A stretch of 64,000 nt of DNA from Phaseolus vulgaris. Lineage: Eukaryota; Streptophyta; Magnoliopsida; Fabales; Fabaceae. The DNA lies in assembly GCF_000499845.2 (NCBI RefSeq), contig NC_023756.2, forward strand, positions 37,218,937-37,282,936, written 5' to 3'. The position numbers were made by a program, and so were the translations under genes. The notes under the pieces were generated by a model. That model was not told the origin of the DNA. It searched no databases and saw only the letters and a list, made by a program, of their open reading frames with translations. Positions 10,987-22,078 of the stretch are shown here, in pieces (positions within the stretch are counted from its first letter, which is position 1; every line of letters begins with the position of its first letter).

Positions 10987-13305
10987 ATGGCCCCCACCAG
11001 ACGGAGATCGGCACGCGCAGCCCCAGCAGACCTATCCATGCAACAGGTCCTGGAGATAATGAGGGGGCTGCAGCAAGACATGGCGGATTCGAAACTGGAA
11101 CAAGAGCGCATGCAGGCAGACCTCGATGCCTCGCACGAGCGGAACGAAGAGCTCCACCATGTGAATGAGGAGTTGCGCCAGGGCCTGAGAAACGATCGGA
11201 GGCGGCCTGGACAGGACGAGACGGAGAACCATTCCCCACCAAGGGAGTTTTCCACTCCTTTCTCGCAGGAGATCCGAGACGCAGCGATCCCGAACACGTT
11301 CGCGCGACCCAAGGTAATCTTCACTGGGATGGAGGACCCAGAGACGCACCTTGCTGCATTTCACACACAGATGGTCCTGATAGGCGGTTCTGATGCTGCC
11401 AAGTGCAAGCTCTTCATGAGCACCCTGGCCGGGATGGCTATGGACTGGTTCATTAGCCTCCCCGAGGGCCATATCACATCTTTCCGCCAATTGTCGCGGT
11501 TATTCAGAGAACAGTACTTGGCCAACAAGGCCCCGCCGCCGGTCTCTTACGATCTGTTTGATGTGAAGCAGTATCAGGGGGAGACCCTGAAGGAGTATAT
11601 CAATCGCTTCGAGGCCCAGGTCGTGAAGGTTGGTACAACAGAGGAGCCTATGATCGTGTACGCATTTGTGAAAGGCGTATGCCCCGGCCCCTTTGGAGAA
11701 TCTATTATCCGCAATCGCCCTAGGACCTTCGCTGAATTACGGCGTAGGGCGGTAGAGCATATTGCTTCGGAAAGGGAGGTATGTGTGAAGCGCACCAGCG
11801 CCGTACCCTCACGCCCGAGGGGACCAACGCGAGTTCAACCCGTCCGAGTCAATGAGACCACGACGGGAAGAAAGAAACCAGAGGCGAGACGCCCCTACGA
11901 GGCCCCAGCAGGAGGCCAACACCCCGCCAGAGAAAGAGCAAGACCGGCGAGGTACAACTTCGTGGTTGAGTTGAAGGATTTGATCGCCGTACCCAACATA
12001 GCCGAGAGGCTGAGGCGACCGGCGAAGACCGACAAGGTGTTAGGGCCCCGTAAAGACTCTTGGTGCAAATTCCACGAGGCTTTCGGACACCAAATTGATA
12101 ATTGCCTGTCGTTGGGCTACCAGCTAGATGAGCTGGTGAGGACTGGATTTTTGAAAGACTATGTCGCAGATCCCACAACGACCACCGCTTCGCCGCCGCC
12201 GGCAGATGAACTAGCGCACGAGATGCCAGTGCTTGGCGAGGTCCATACCATTGCTGGAGGTTTCTCTGGCGGAGGGACCACTGCCTCCCAGCGGAAGAAA
12301 TACGCGAGGGGGGTAAATTCAGTTGAAGAGAGGCTCTCGGGGGAGCCATGGGAGTCAGATATCGTGTTCACACGACGAGACCTCCGAGATGTGGTACCCC
12401 ACGACAATGATCCCGTTGTCATCTCTGTTGTCACGGCCGGAAGGAAGGTTCACAGAGTGCTTGTTGATCAAGGAAGTTCGGCAGACGTCATGTTTCTGTC
12501 GACCTTTAACAAGTTACGGTTGTCCCCCGATTTGCTGAGTCCCTATACAGGATGTTTGTATGGGTTCGGGGATAACCAGGTAGAAGTCCGGGGGTACCTG
12601 GAGTTGAGGACTACGTTCACAGACGGAGAGGCCTCCCGCACCGAGAGTATCCGGTACCTCGTCGTGAACGCTAATTCTGCCTACAATATTTTGCTGGGTA
12701 GACCGGCGTTAAACCGTTTAAGCGCAGTGTCCTCCACCCGTCACATGAAGATGAAGCTACCAGACCTCAGCGGCCGGGTGATAGTCATCAGATCAGACCA
12801 GGAGGAGGCGAGGAAATGCTACGAAAACAGCTTGAAGACGAAGAGAGGCGTATTCATGGTGTACGAACGTCCGCCGAGCGCGGACGCAACGATGATTGAG
12901 GTAACGCCCGCTGGGCTGACGCTTGAAGAGGCCATAGCAGAGAGGGCGATGCCCGAAGCAGATGTGCCAATGGAGGAGGCGCCCGTAGAAGAGGCGGTGC
13001 CCGCCGAAGAAGCGGCGCCCGTAGAAGAAGCGGCGCCCGTCGAAGATGATAGTAGGGAGCAACCTGCCGCTAACACCATAGAAAGGGAGATTGGCGGCAA
13101 AGCTTTCAAGTTAGGAAGTTCGCTAAGTCCAGAAGAACAGGAAGGGGTGGCAGAAGTGATTTCGCGCCACCTGGATGCCTTTGCATGGTCCGCCTCGGAT
13201 ATGCCGGGCATCGACCCCGATTTCCTGTGTCACCACCTCAGCATGGACGCCACGGTCCGCCCCGTGCGTCAGAGAAGGAGGAAGTTCAATGAGGAGCGAC
13301 AATAG
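10987..13305 (+). CDS. Gag-protease polyprotein of gypsy 1
   Basis: Start chosen at the first ATG (10987, 'MAPTRRRSARAAP'). Codons upstream are open but begin with TTG. Order: N-terminal coiled stretch (about residues 15-65), the gag capsid-like domain ('MAMDWFISLPEGHI', 'YQGETLKEYINRF'), a basic linker, a C-x3-H...C-type knuckle ('CKFHEAFGHQIDNC'), then an aspartic protease with 'VLVDQGSSADVMF' and 'YNILLGRPALNR'. DQGSS in place of DTGA is usual for Tat-like elements. An acidic repeat of P-x-EEA units (12967-13044) follows. It ends at TAG 13303-13305, which aligns with a Gln codon in gypsy 2, so the stop is a nonsense mutation, not the natural end. Confidence 0.88.
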   Translation: MAPTRRRSARAAPADLSMQQVLEIMRGLQQDMADSKLEQERMQADLDASHERNEELHHVNEELRQGLRNDRRRPGQDETENHSPPREFSTPFSQEIRDAAIPNTFARPKVIFTGMEDPETHLAAFHTQMVLIGGSDAAKCKLFMSTLAGMAMDWFISLPEGHITSFRQLSRLFREQYLANKAPPPVSYDLFDVKQYQGETLKEYINRFEAQVVKVGTTEEPMIVYAFVKGVCPGPFGESIIRNRPRTFAELRRRAVEHIASEREVCVKRTSAVPSRPRGPTRVQPVRVNETTTGRKKPEARRPYEAPAGGQHPARERARPARYNFVVELKDLIAVPNIAERLRRPAKTDKVLGPRKDSWCKFHEAFGHQIDNCLSLGYQLDELVRTGFLKDYVADPTTTTASPPPADELAHEMPVLGEVHTIAGGFSGGGTTASQRKKYARGVNSVEERLSGEPWESDIVFTRRDLRDVVPHDNDPVVISVVTAGRKVHRVLVDQGSSADVMFLSTFNKLRLSPDLLSPYTGCLYGFGDNQVEVRGYLELRTTFTDGEASRTESIRYLVVNANSAYNILLGRPALNRLSAVSSTRHMKMKLPDLSGRVIVIRSDQEEARKCYENSLKTKRGVFMVYERPPSADATMIEVTPAGLTLEEAIAERAMPEADVPMEEAPVEEAVPAEEAAPVEEAAPVEDDSREQPAANTIEREIGGKAFKLGSSLSPEEQEGVAEVISRHLDAFAWSASDMPGIDPDFLCHHLSMDATVRPVRQRRRKFNEERQ

Positions 13306-16300
13306 GTGGTGAAAGACGAAACGCAGAAGCTGCTGAGTGCTGGCCACATTAGGGAGATTCAGTACCCTGAGTGGCTCGCCAACGTCGTCTTGGTGAAAAA
13401 GGCGAGCGGAAAGTGGAGAATGTGCGTTGACTTCACGGACCTGAACAAGGCGTGCCCAAAGGATTCCTATCCGTTGCCCAGCATCGACGCCTTGGTAGAC
13501 AGCGCGTCCGGCAGCAAGGTGTTAAGCTTCCTGGACGCCTTCTCAGGGTATAACCAAATCAAGATGCACCCAAGAGACGAGAGCAAGACTGCGTTCATGA
13601 CTGAAACATGCAGTTATTGCTATAAGGTGATGCCCTTCGGGCTCAAAAATGCGGGCGCCACGTACCAGAGGTTAATGGACAAGGCCCTGGCGCCAATGCT
13701 TGGGAGGAACGTATACGCTTATGTAGACGACATGGTGGTGGCGTCGCAGAACAGGGTGCAGCACATGGCAGACTTGGAGGAGTTGTTCAACACAATATCC
13801 AAATACCGCCTCAAGTTGAACCCCGAGAAGTGTGTTTTCGGGGTAGAGGCCGGTAAATTCTTGGGTTTTCTGCTCACCGAGAGGGGGATAGAGGCGAACC
13901 CCGACAAATGTGCGGCTATTATCGCCATGCGGAGTCCGACATCGATAAAGGAGGTTCAACAGTTGGCAGGGTGGATGGCGGCGCTCTCGAGGTTTGTTTC
14001 CGCCGGAGGAGAAAAGGGGCACCCGTACTTCCAATGCCTCAAGAGAAACAATCGCTTTGCATGGACTGAGGAATGCGAAGCGGCTTTCGTTAAGCTGAAG
14101 GAGTACCTGGCGACGCCTCCGGTTCTCTGCAAGTCGGTAACGGGCGTGCCCCTCCGTTTGTATTTTACTGTAACGGAGCGGGCCATCAGTTCTGTGTTGG
14201 TCCAAGAGCAGGACCAGAGTCAGAAGCCCATCTACTTTGTAAGCAAGGCCTTACAGGGGGCTGAGACAAGGTACCAAGCACTGGAGAAGGCGGCGCTGGC
14301 GGTAGTGTTCTCGGCTAGGAGGCTCCGTCATTACTTCCACAGTTTTACGGTGGTGGTAATGACCAACCTCCCTATACAGAAGGTGCTGCAGAAACCCGAT
14401 GTGGCAGGAAGAATGGTACGCTGGGCAGTGGAACTGTCAGAATTCGACATACAGTACGAGCCTAGAGGATCCATCAAAGGGCAGGTGTACGCGGATTTTG
14501 TAGCAGAACTTTCGCCCGGAGGTGAGCAAGAGGTGGAAGCGAGTTCACAGTGGCTGCTCTCGGTTGATGGCTCCTCAAACCAACAAGGGAGTGGTGCGGG
14601 AATAGTGCTGGAAGGACCCGACGGCATACTGATCGAGCAGGCCTTGCGTTTTGCCTTCAAGGCAAGTAACAATCAAGCAGAATATGAAGCCCTGATAGCA
14701 GGAATGCTCTTGGCCAAGGAGATGGGCGCACAGAACCTCCTAGTGAAGAGCGACTCCAGTTGATTACGGGGCAGGTGTCGGGTGAGTTCCAGGCGAAGGA
14801 CCCACAGATGGCGGCGTATCTAAAATACGTCCAGTTGTTGAGAGGGGCGTTCAACGCTCTTGAGTTGATACACGTCCCGAGGGAGCAGAATGCCAGAGCT
14901 GACCTGCTCGCAAAGCTGGCCAGCTCAGGCAAGGGGGGTAGACAGAGGACAGTGATCCAGGAGACTCTCAAAGCCTCGCGTCGATTCGTGGAAGACAACA
15001 GGGTGGATGTCCTCCAGATTTATGCATCAAGGGGAAGGCCGAGGAGTCACTCCTCTTTGACCCAAGATACGCAGAGGGCGCCCCGCATCAGTATATACGC
15101 GGGTGTGTCTGAGGAAGAGCAGATGCAGGTTTGTGTCTTGTCCAAGGGAGACACCTGGATGACGCCCTATAAACGGTACCTGGCGGATGGGGCTCTTCCA
15201 GTGGACCCTGAAGAGGGTAAGAAAATCAAAAGAAATGCCGCAAGATATACTTTGGTGGATGGGGTGCTGTTCAGGCACGGTATCACTCACCCTATCCTAA
15301 CATGCGTCAGTGGCGATGAGTGCACCAGGATAATGGCGGAGCTACACGAAAGCACCTGCGGAAGCCATGTAGGAGGAAGGTCCTTAGCCTCCAAAGTAAT
15401 ACGCGCAGGTTTTCTCTGGCCAACAGTGAAAGAGGATTGCGCACGGCACGCCCAGCGGTGTAAGCAATGCCAAAAGCACGCCGACTGGCACAAGGCGCCG
15501 CCAGAAGAGTTACGGTCCATATACAGCCCATGGCCTTTCCACACATGGGGAATTGACATCCTGGGCCCTTTCCCACTAGCAATCAGGCAGATGAAGTATC
15601 TGATCGTCGCCATCGAATACTTCACTAAGTGGATAGAGGCAGAGCCCGTGGCACAAATCACTGCGCATAAGGTACAACATTTTGTGTGGAGAAACATCGT
15701 GTGTCGCTTTGGCGTACCCAGGCGCCTGATATCTGACAACAGAACCCAGTTCGCCAGTCAGCAGTTGAGAAATCTGTGCGCTGAAGTGGGAATCAAGCAA
15801 GTGTTCGCGTCGGTTGAACACCCCCAGACCAATGGACAAGTAGAGTCAGCAAACAGAGTTCTGTTGAGGGGGTTAAAAAGAAGGTTAGAGAAGGCCAAAG
15901 GGGCGTGGGCGGAAGAGGTGCCAAGGATTATATGGGCCTACCACACCACGCCCCAATCCTCTACTATGGAGACGCCTTTCAGTTTGGTGTACGGGTCGGA
16001 CGCGATGATTCCAGTAGAAATACACGAAAGCTCACCGCGTTTTCAAAACTTTGTGGTGGAGGAATCTAATGAGGAGAGGCGGGTAAACCTGGATCTGCTA
16101 GAAGAGGCTAGTGAAGAAGCTAGAATAAAAGCTGAAGCGATGAAGAGAAGAGTGGAGCGACAATATAGCTCTAAAGTAAAGCCGCAACAGTTTCAGGTGG
16201 GCGACCTAGTGATGAGGAAAGCTCACCCATACGAGTTGGAGAATAAGCTGCCTCCCAAGTGGACCGGGCCCTTCAGAGTTACTGAGGCTAAGGGCAACGG

Positions 16301-16382
16301 TTCGTACAACCTGGAGACTTTAGATGGAGGCCCTATCCCGCGCAGTTGGAATGCAGCCAACTTAAAATTTTATTTCAGTTGA
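13306..16382 (+). pseudogene. Pol of gypsy 1: RT, RNase H, second RNase H, integrase; one frameshift
   Basis: Continues in frame after the TAG at 13303. RT shows 'GKWRMCVDFTDLNKACP' and the catalytic 'YVDDMVV'. RNase H 1 shows 'YQALEKAALAVVF'. A second RNase H-like domain has 'LSVDGSSNQQGSGAG' and 'NNQAEYEALIAG', the extra domain typical of Tat elements. A one-base loss near 14755 ('SDSS') shifts the frame. The rest (14760-16382) encodes the integrase zinc finger ('H...CKQC'), the core with D in 'WGIDILGPF', D in 'LISDNRTQF' and E in 'GQVESANR', and a C-terminal 'KWTGPFRV' module. Otherwise unusually complete. Confidence 0.92.
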
Positions 16383-16800
16383 CTTATGTAAGCAGCATGT
16401 AGCAATTTAGTTGAAGGGGACGCTCTTTTTCCCTTTCGGGGGTTTTTTAATGAGGTCACCCTAATAAATGGAAAAAACCAGTTGAGAAAAAGAAGTGCCT
16501 TGGTTTTCAGCCTTTATCTTTCCTTGTTAGAAGTAATGTGATGCGCCGCCTAGGCCATGGTGTCGCCAAGGAAGAAGGCGTCGCCTAGGTCTTGGCGTCG
16601 CCCAGAAAGAAGGCGTCGCCCAAGTAAAAGCATGCATCGTTGGCAGAACGAGACGAAAGGAAAGCGCGCGGTATATGAAGCATATGCAAAGTAAAGTGGC
16701 GTTGCAAAGAATTATGATATTGAAAAGTGGTTGTTACAAGCAATGTTCAGTACAAACGGAGCAAACGCTACATCATGCAAAAACACAAACAACCCACTTC
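16383..16800 (+). other. Post-pol region of gypsy 1: conserved T-rich motif and GGCGTCGCC repeats
   Basis: Just after the pol stop lies CTCTTTTTCCCTTTCGGGG followed by TTTTTTAATGAGGTCACC (about 16423-16460). Related sequences sit just after pol in gypsy 2 (about 46262-46312) and gypsy 3 (about 60840-60890). From 16540 to 16625 there are four GGCGTCGCC/TGTCGCC units like those of the LTR. The rest up to the antisense exon has no recognisable feature. Confidence 0.6.
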
Positions 16801-17766
16801 TCAGCGCTCATCAGAGTCATCACTGGAGGAAGGCGAAGCCCCTTTCCCAGCCCGCAGCGCTCGAGTAAGTCGTGCCCTCTTTTCTTGGCTTATTTTCGAA
16901 CCTGCACAAAGGGAAAAAATGTATTAGAGACACCGTGAAGAAAGACAGGCACAGTTAGAAAGTAACGAAGGCCGAAGTCGCCCAAGGCAGTGGTTCTTAC
17001 ATATGTACTTCTCAAGAGTCCTAGCGTTGGACTCCAAGCTGATCACCGTAGCAGAGTCAAAACCTCCCGCCTCAGCAAGAATCCGGCAAGCTATTTGATC
17101 ACTTGGAGCCAGATTCTTGAGGGGTTTGGCTTTGAGGACCTTTTCCTCTCTCACCCAGTACAACGGAAACCCATCAAGGGCGTCGGGAACAAGATCAGAA
17201 CAGCAGATCTTGAAGAACCGGCCTTTCCACCCCGTGAATGAGCTTTGGAAGGGCGTGAAGAGAACTCTTCCGGGTACATTGCTGAGAGTTACCCAGAGGT
17301 TGTGTCTCTGTCTCTTCACCTCAAAAAAGTGAAGAAAGAGGTCGACCGAGGGTGCACAACCCAGAAACCCGAAGAGGACATCGAAGGCCTTGACAAAGGC
17401 CCAACTGTTGGGGTATAACTGGGCCGGAGCAACGTTGATCTCCGTCAGCAGTTCCTTCTCGAACCAGGAGAAGGGTAAGCGCACCCCGATGGTCTTGAAC
17501 ACCACCTGGTAAAAGTAAAAGAAAGGGACCCCGTCGTTGGCCCGTTCGTCTCCACACACTGGCTCCCCCAGAGTGCAAGGGAGCACAGCGATGTCGTCAT
17601 CGTGCCTCCTTGCGAAGGCCCGGTGGTCGTAAGAACATAACTCCCCTTTGTGTTCCCGTACGGCCCTGGTGGAGAGCAAGCATGAACACTCATCAAGAAG
17701 TTCACTCGAGGCCCAAGGGTACAAGTCTTTGGGACGGACCCTGGAGGAAGCATCGTGAGAAGACAT
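16801..17766 (-). CDS. Antisense gene A of gypsy 1: short spliced PF04195-like protein
   Basis: Minus-strand gene with two exons by inspection: 17766-17001 and 16901-16801, separated by a 99-bp intron with donor GTAAGAAC and acceptor TTTGTGCAG. Phase fits (766 nt = 255 codons + 1; 101 nt = 2 + 33 codons with TGA), giving 288 aa. The N-terminal two thirds match the 'putative gypsy type transposon' domain, with 'ELLTEINVAPAQL', 'PNSWAFVKAFDV', 'SVDLFLHFFEVK', 'GWKGRFFK' and 'GFPLYWV'. Unlike gene B it has no coiled coil and ends in a Ser/Asp tail ('SSSDDSDER'). Open throughout. Function unknown; similar extra antisense ORFs occur in Tat-lineage elements. Confidence 0.72.
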
Positions 17767-19049
17767 TCTTTAACAAGATCAGGATGGCCAGAAATGCAAG
17801 AGTTGAGCGAGGGGAGCGGAGGTTAGAACAACCCTTCGACAGAGAAGAAAGGGTGCAAGAAGGAAGGGTGCAAGAAGAAAGAACGCAAGTAGGTTATGAA
17901 GAGTGAGAAAATGATGAAGGTAGTTCCAGAGTTTGAAGAGTTAAATAAAGCGGTTAGAGCGCCAAACGACGCGAACGGATGCACCGCGCGATTGATACAC
18001 GTGGCAGAAGATGAAAGGATGACGCTGGCATCACTGGTTTGAATCAGAAAATGTCCCATCAGCAGAATATCCAGTGGTACGATCCGCCGTCGAAAATGAG
18101 TCAGGGGCATAGCAGGAGTCAGGAATTAATGAAATGACCGAATGTCCCACAAACCATACAAGCAGCGCCACGTGGATCAAGTCGAATGACAGAACGTCGC
18201 ATCAGCCATACAGGAGGTGCCACGCGGAGGGCACAGACCGAACCTTGAGCTCTTCGCTGTTATCCGGCGTTGACCAAGGCAAGAATCGAAGTAAAGGTAA
18301 CGCCCAAGGCGTCGCCCGGAACGACGTAAAGGGCGACGACAGCGCGAGATGTTGCGGGCGTCGCCAACCCAAATATCGACTGGTGTCGCCTCCCCGATAC
18401 CCACAGGTAGGAAAGACTGTGGAGGGAGACGAAAGCAAAGAAAAGCAAAGTTAGCCACAGGCGTCGCCTCCCCGATACCCACAGGTAGGAAAGACTGTGG
18501 AGGGAGACGAGACCGTCAAACGCCAGCGAGTCACTGGCAGGGTGTTCCCCGATACCTATGGGAAGGAAAGACCATGGAGGGAATAGACCCCCACAGCACT
18601 CAGCGTTTTAGACACCCGGGGACGATACGGTGCTGCTTTAGCAGGCCTCTCCTTAGGCATGGGCGCCAAGCGTTAAAGATCAAAGAAAAGACCTTTCGGT
18701 ATCAGAGACGTCCCGTGGAGGATACGGCGCCACTTAGTGAGCCTCTCCATGGGCGTGAGGGTTGGCGGGCGACCTTACCCGATCATACCAAACCGCCCAA
18801 CGAAGTGAAAGAAATGGGCAGAACACAGATAAAATAACCAAAGCGTGAAAGGAAAAGATGAGAATGAGATCGCATGGGCAGAATCGTATGTGGCAGAGAA
18901 ATAAATGCAACCATACGGACATCCCAAATCAGTAACAAGAGTACGGATAGTTCAAAGAATTACGAGTTTTGACAGATAAAATCAAAAAACGAAGGTAAAG
19001 AATGAAGAGTTAAGCTTGAAGAGGAAGGTGGCGGATGAGAGGCAGCGGT
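17767..19049 (+). other. Spacer between antisense genes A and B with repeated palindromic blocks
   Basis: Holds two adjacent copies (about 18388-18433 and 18464-18510) and a third diverged copy (about 18543-18580) of a block reading CCCCGATACCCACAGGTAGG then AAAGACTGTGGAGGGA. Both LTRs carry a version with the perfect palindrome TACCCATGGGTA. GGCGTCGCC-type motifs are scattered around 18300-18370. It probably contains the promoter and leader of antisense gene A. The ORFs here are short and unconvincing. Confidence 0.6.
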
Positions 19050-21340
19050 TCAGTCGTTCAAGTCCATGGGCACGACCTTCCCGTCAACAACGTGGTGTGT
19101 GGGGTCGCAGTTCGAAAGGTTGACGCCAGGATTCTCGCAGGACGCCTGAGTTAGGGCCTCTTGGAACCCTTCCTCGAAGGTACCCGCCATCTCCTGGATA
19201 AGGGACTTTTTCTCCTTCTCCAGTTCCTCAATGGCGGCGTCTCCAGAGGCCACTTGTTTCTCCAGAGCCTCTTTCTCCACGCGAAGCCGGCTGACCTCGA
19301 CCTGTAGTTTGTCGTAGTCAGCCCGAAGAAGGTCCATAGCTTTGGCCTGGGTGGTCATTTCCCCCTCCATCCGCTCCGCCTTGGCAGCCTGTTCACAACA
19401 ACGGTCCTTCAGGTCCTTTTGAGTTTCTGCGTCCGCTTTGACCAATTCCTGAAGACCCGCTACTTGTACTTGGAGAGCAACTTCACGAGCGTAGAAGTCA
19501 GCCTGGAGCTCCAAGGTCTCTGCCAGTTTCCTCTCAGTTTCTGCTTTGGACTCTTGTATTTGTTTCAGAGAGGTTTGATAAGCTTCGTTCTGGCGTCCCA
19601 GGGTCCTCATTTCCTCTTCCAGGGTAGTTGCCTTTGTTTCCAAGGCCTGGAGAGTTTGAGCTTGCAAGACAGCGTTTCTGGCCTGGGAGCGCCATTCGAG
19701 AGCCACCGCCAAGAAGGCCCCCAAATAGAAAGGCATACCTTCCCTCCTGTCGGTACCTTTTGGCATAGTCCCGCCACTGAAACCCCTCATCAGATGCATG
19801 ATTGGTGGAGGGATGGCGATGAAGTCGGGGGCGGTAGCGTTGGGAGCCGGGGAAGCAGTGGTTTCTGGCGGCGGCAGAGGCAGGGCAGATTCGGCGCCTT
19901 CGCCCTTTTCCTCTTGGAGAATCATAGGAGGGAGTGAGGTTGCGCTTGGAGGGTTGTCCATAAAGGGTTCCCTCCCTGCGGCGACGTCTCTACCAGAAGA
20001 GGAACCCGCGCGGATTTTCTCCTTCTGAAGGGTGCCACGCCTTCTGATTCCTCATCATCTGACGGAATCTCCAAAACCCTTTTCCCTTTGTCGAGAGGGG
20101 TTGGAGCCGGTGACGAGGCCGCAGCTAGGGGAACGGCGGCGATAGGCGGAGGAGAATTGGGAGTTGGAAGCACTTTGGAGCCAGGTGGAGATGTCGGAGA
20201 TGGGCTAGAAGGAGCTTCAGCGGTGACTGGAGGCGGCTGTGACGGAGCCGGAGGGAGATCCGGATTGGCAGCAGGGCTGGAGGAGGCGTCTGCCTTGGCG
20301 GCACGAGCCTCCTTCAGCGCTTTCGCCAACATCATTCTTTTGGAAGCGCCCATCACCGATCCTACATCAAGACAGGCCAAACAGCAAGGATTAGTACTAG
20401 AGCAGTTATGCGAATTCACAATGCATGAAGAGATGTGAAATGCAAGTAACATTGTACAGCGAAAAATGGTAGCATCAGTTTGATTCAGATAAATCAGAAG
20501 GAAGATTTTATAGCCAAACAACAACTAATGCATCATAAATCACCAGGGGCAGATACCGAAGTAGGTAGAAAGCCCATGGGCCTTGAATTCGTTCGCGATG
20601 AGTTTGGCGGTATCGAAGACTATTCCCAGTCCCGCCAAGGCTTTGCATACATCCCGGTCAGGCGGGGCAAGCTCGTCCAGAGCCAGGGGCTTCATGGTTA
20701 TGGGTTTGTCTGTCCAGTACAGGGGAAAGCCCTCTAGGATGGTAGGGTCGCGCTTGGTCGCGCGTACCTTGAAGAATTTCCCCTTCCATCCTTTGAACGA
20801 ATTCTGGAAGAGCGTAAGGATGATGCGCCCGACGATGCCAGAAAAGCTCATCCAAAGGCTCTTCCCTTGCTTCTTTACCTCGAAGAAGTGAAGAAAAACG
20901 TCCACAGAGGAGGGAACGCTTATATAACCGCAGAGAATTTGGAACCCCCTCACGAAAGCCCAACTGTTGGGATGGAGTTGGGCGGGAGCAGTGTTTATCT
21001 CTGTCAGTAGCTCTTTTTCGAAGGGAGTGAGGGGCAGACGCAGGCCCACCCTCTTGAGCACCATTTGATGGAGGAAGAAGAAAGGGCATCCCCCAGTATC
21101 CCGTGAGTCCGCGCAAACGGGCATCCCAGGTCGCACCCGGCTTACTAGGACTTGGGAGTCATGATTTTTGTGGAAAACATTGAAGTTATAGAGAGCAGGG
21201 TCCCCCCTGTGAGCCTCCACGTCCTCAACAGAGTTCAGGAGGGAACATTCGTCCAGAAGTTCGTCGGGGGCCCAGTCATATTCGCCCTTATAATAAGACT
21301 TAGGGAGCGGGGGAGGCGCGGTGGTCTTGGTTTTCGCCAT
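19050..21340 (-). pseudogene. Antisense gene B of gypsy 1: long PF04195-like coiled-coil protein, one frameshift
   Basis: Minus strand. Exon 1, 21340-20557, starts at ATG 'MAKTKTTAPPP' and ends in phase 1 at TTCG|GTATCTG. The 195-bp intron ends ...GATGTAG at 20362. Exon 2 runs from 20361 to the stop at 19050. Exon 1 carries the same domain as gene A ('FEKELLTEINTAPAQL', 'SVDVFLHFFEVKK', 'GWKGKFFKVRA'). Exon 2 carries a Pro/Ala-rich linker ('PPAPSQPPPVT'), a Ser/acid stretch and a long heptad-type coiled coil, and ends 'VVDGKVVPMDLND'. The frame slips once near 20005, between 'SARVP' and 'GREPFMDNP'. An upstream leader intron (donor near 21578, acceptor near 21354) is likely. Same architecture as the intact gene of gypsy 2. 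Confidence 0.7.
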
Positions 21341-22065
21341 CGATGCCAATGCTGAAGATCAAAAGAGAAAGAAAGGGTTCAGAGAAAAGGGGTTGGGGAG
21401 AAGAAAAGGGGAAGTGGAAGAACCCTAGGAGCGCCCTACCCACAAGAGAACGAAGGGAAGCGAGAGGAACAACGAAGCATACAAACAATATCCAGAGAAA
21501 TACGAGAATAACAACAGTCCCAGGCAGTTTCCTATAATGCGACGAAAGGGAAGAGTTGTGAGTGCTCGAAACCATACCTTTGCTGTTGGAATGGAGGCAG
21601 TAGGAGGACGCAGGAAGGGGAGAATCGCAATTGCAGAGAAAAAGGGTTTTGGAGGCGATGAACAGTGCGAAGTAGCAGAGTGAATGAATGTAACAGTAGG
21701 GTGAGCGCGGGGTTTGGAGTAACTTAAACGTTACATTTCGCAACTCAAGAGGCGCTAACTAAGGGTCGCAGGATCGGGCCACGCGTCAGAGGGTCGATTG
21801 CCCAGGGGAAACGCAAGGGTCTCTAAAGGAGGACCACGCGATGGGCCACGTGGCGCGCGATCAAGGGTAGCCCAAAAGGTGTTATCATCCCCATTTCAGG
21901 GAATGTCCAATCGGTCATTAAGAATACCCCTGTGGTTCAGAAAATGTCGCGGCAGTAATTCGAAAAATTGCTGAGTCAGCAGAGAATGACACGTCATCAG
22001 GAAGGCACGTGGGTGGCGGGGGCAAGGCTTTAGTCTTTGCGCTGAAGACAAGTCTTCGGCTTAAG
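21341..22065 (-). promoter_or_regulatory. Probable leader intron and promoter of antisense gene B
   Basis: Read on the minus strand, a CTTCAG acceptor near 21354 precedes the ATG, and a donor AAAG|GTATGG lies near 21578. This mirrors the 5' leader intron seen in gypsy 2. Upstream are CACGTG boxes at 21847-21852 and near 22003. No clear TATA was found. The minus-strand ORF across this stretch is probably leader sequence, not protein. Confidence 0.45.
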
Positions 22066-22078
22066 ACTGGGGGGCTTG
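22066..22078 (+). promoter_or_regulatory. Polypurine tract of gypsy 1
   Basis: ACTGGGGGGCTTG directly before the 3' LTR start TGTACCG. The same TAAGACTG-GGGGCTTG context occurs at the gypsy 2 polypurine tract. Confidence 0.8.

Noticed and set aside
19419..19937. 172-codon plus-strand ORF
   Set aside because: Complement of the coiled-coil exon of antisense gene B, whose frame is supported by the gypsy 2 homologue.
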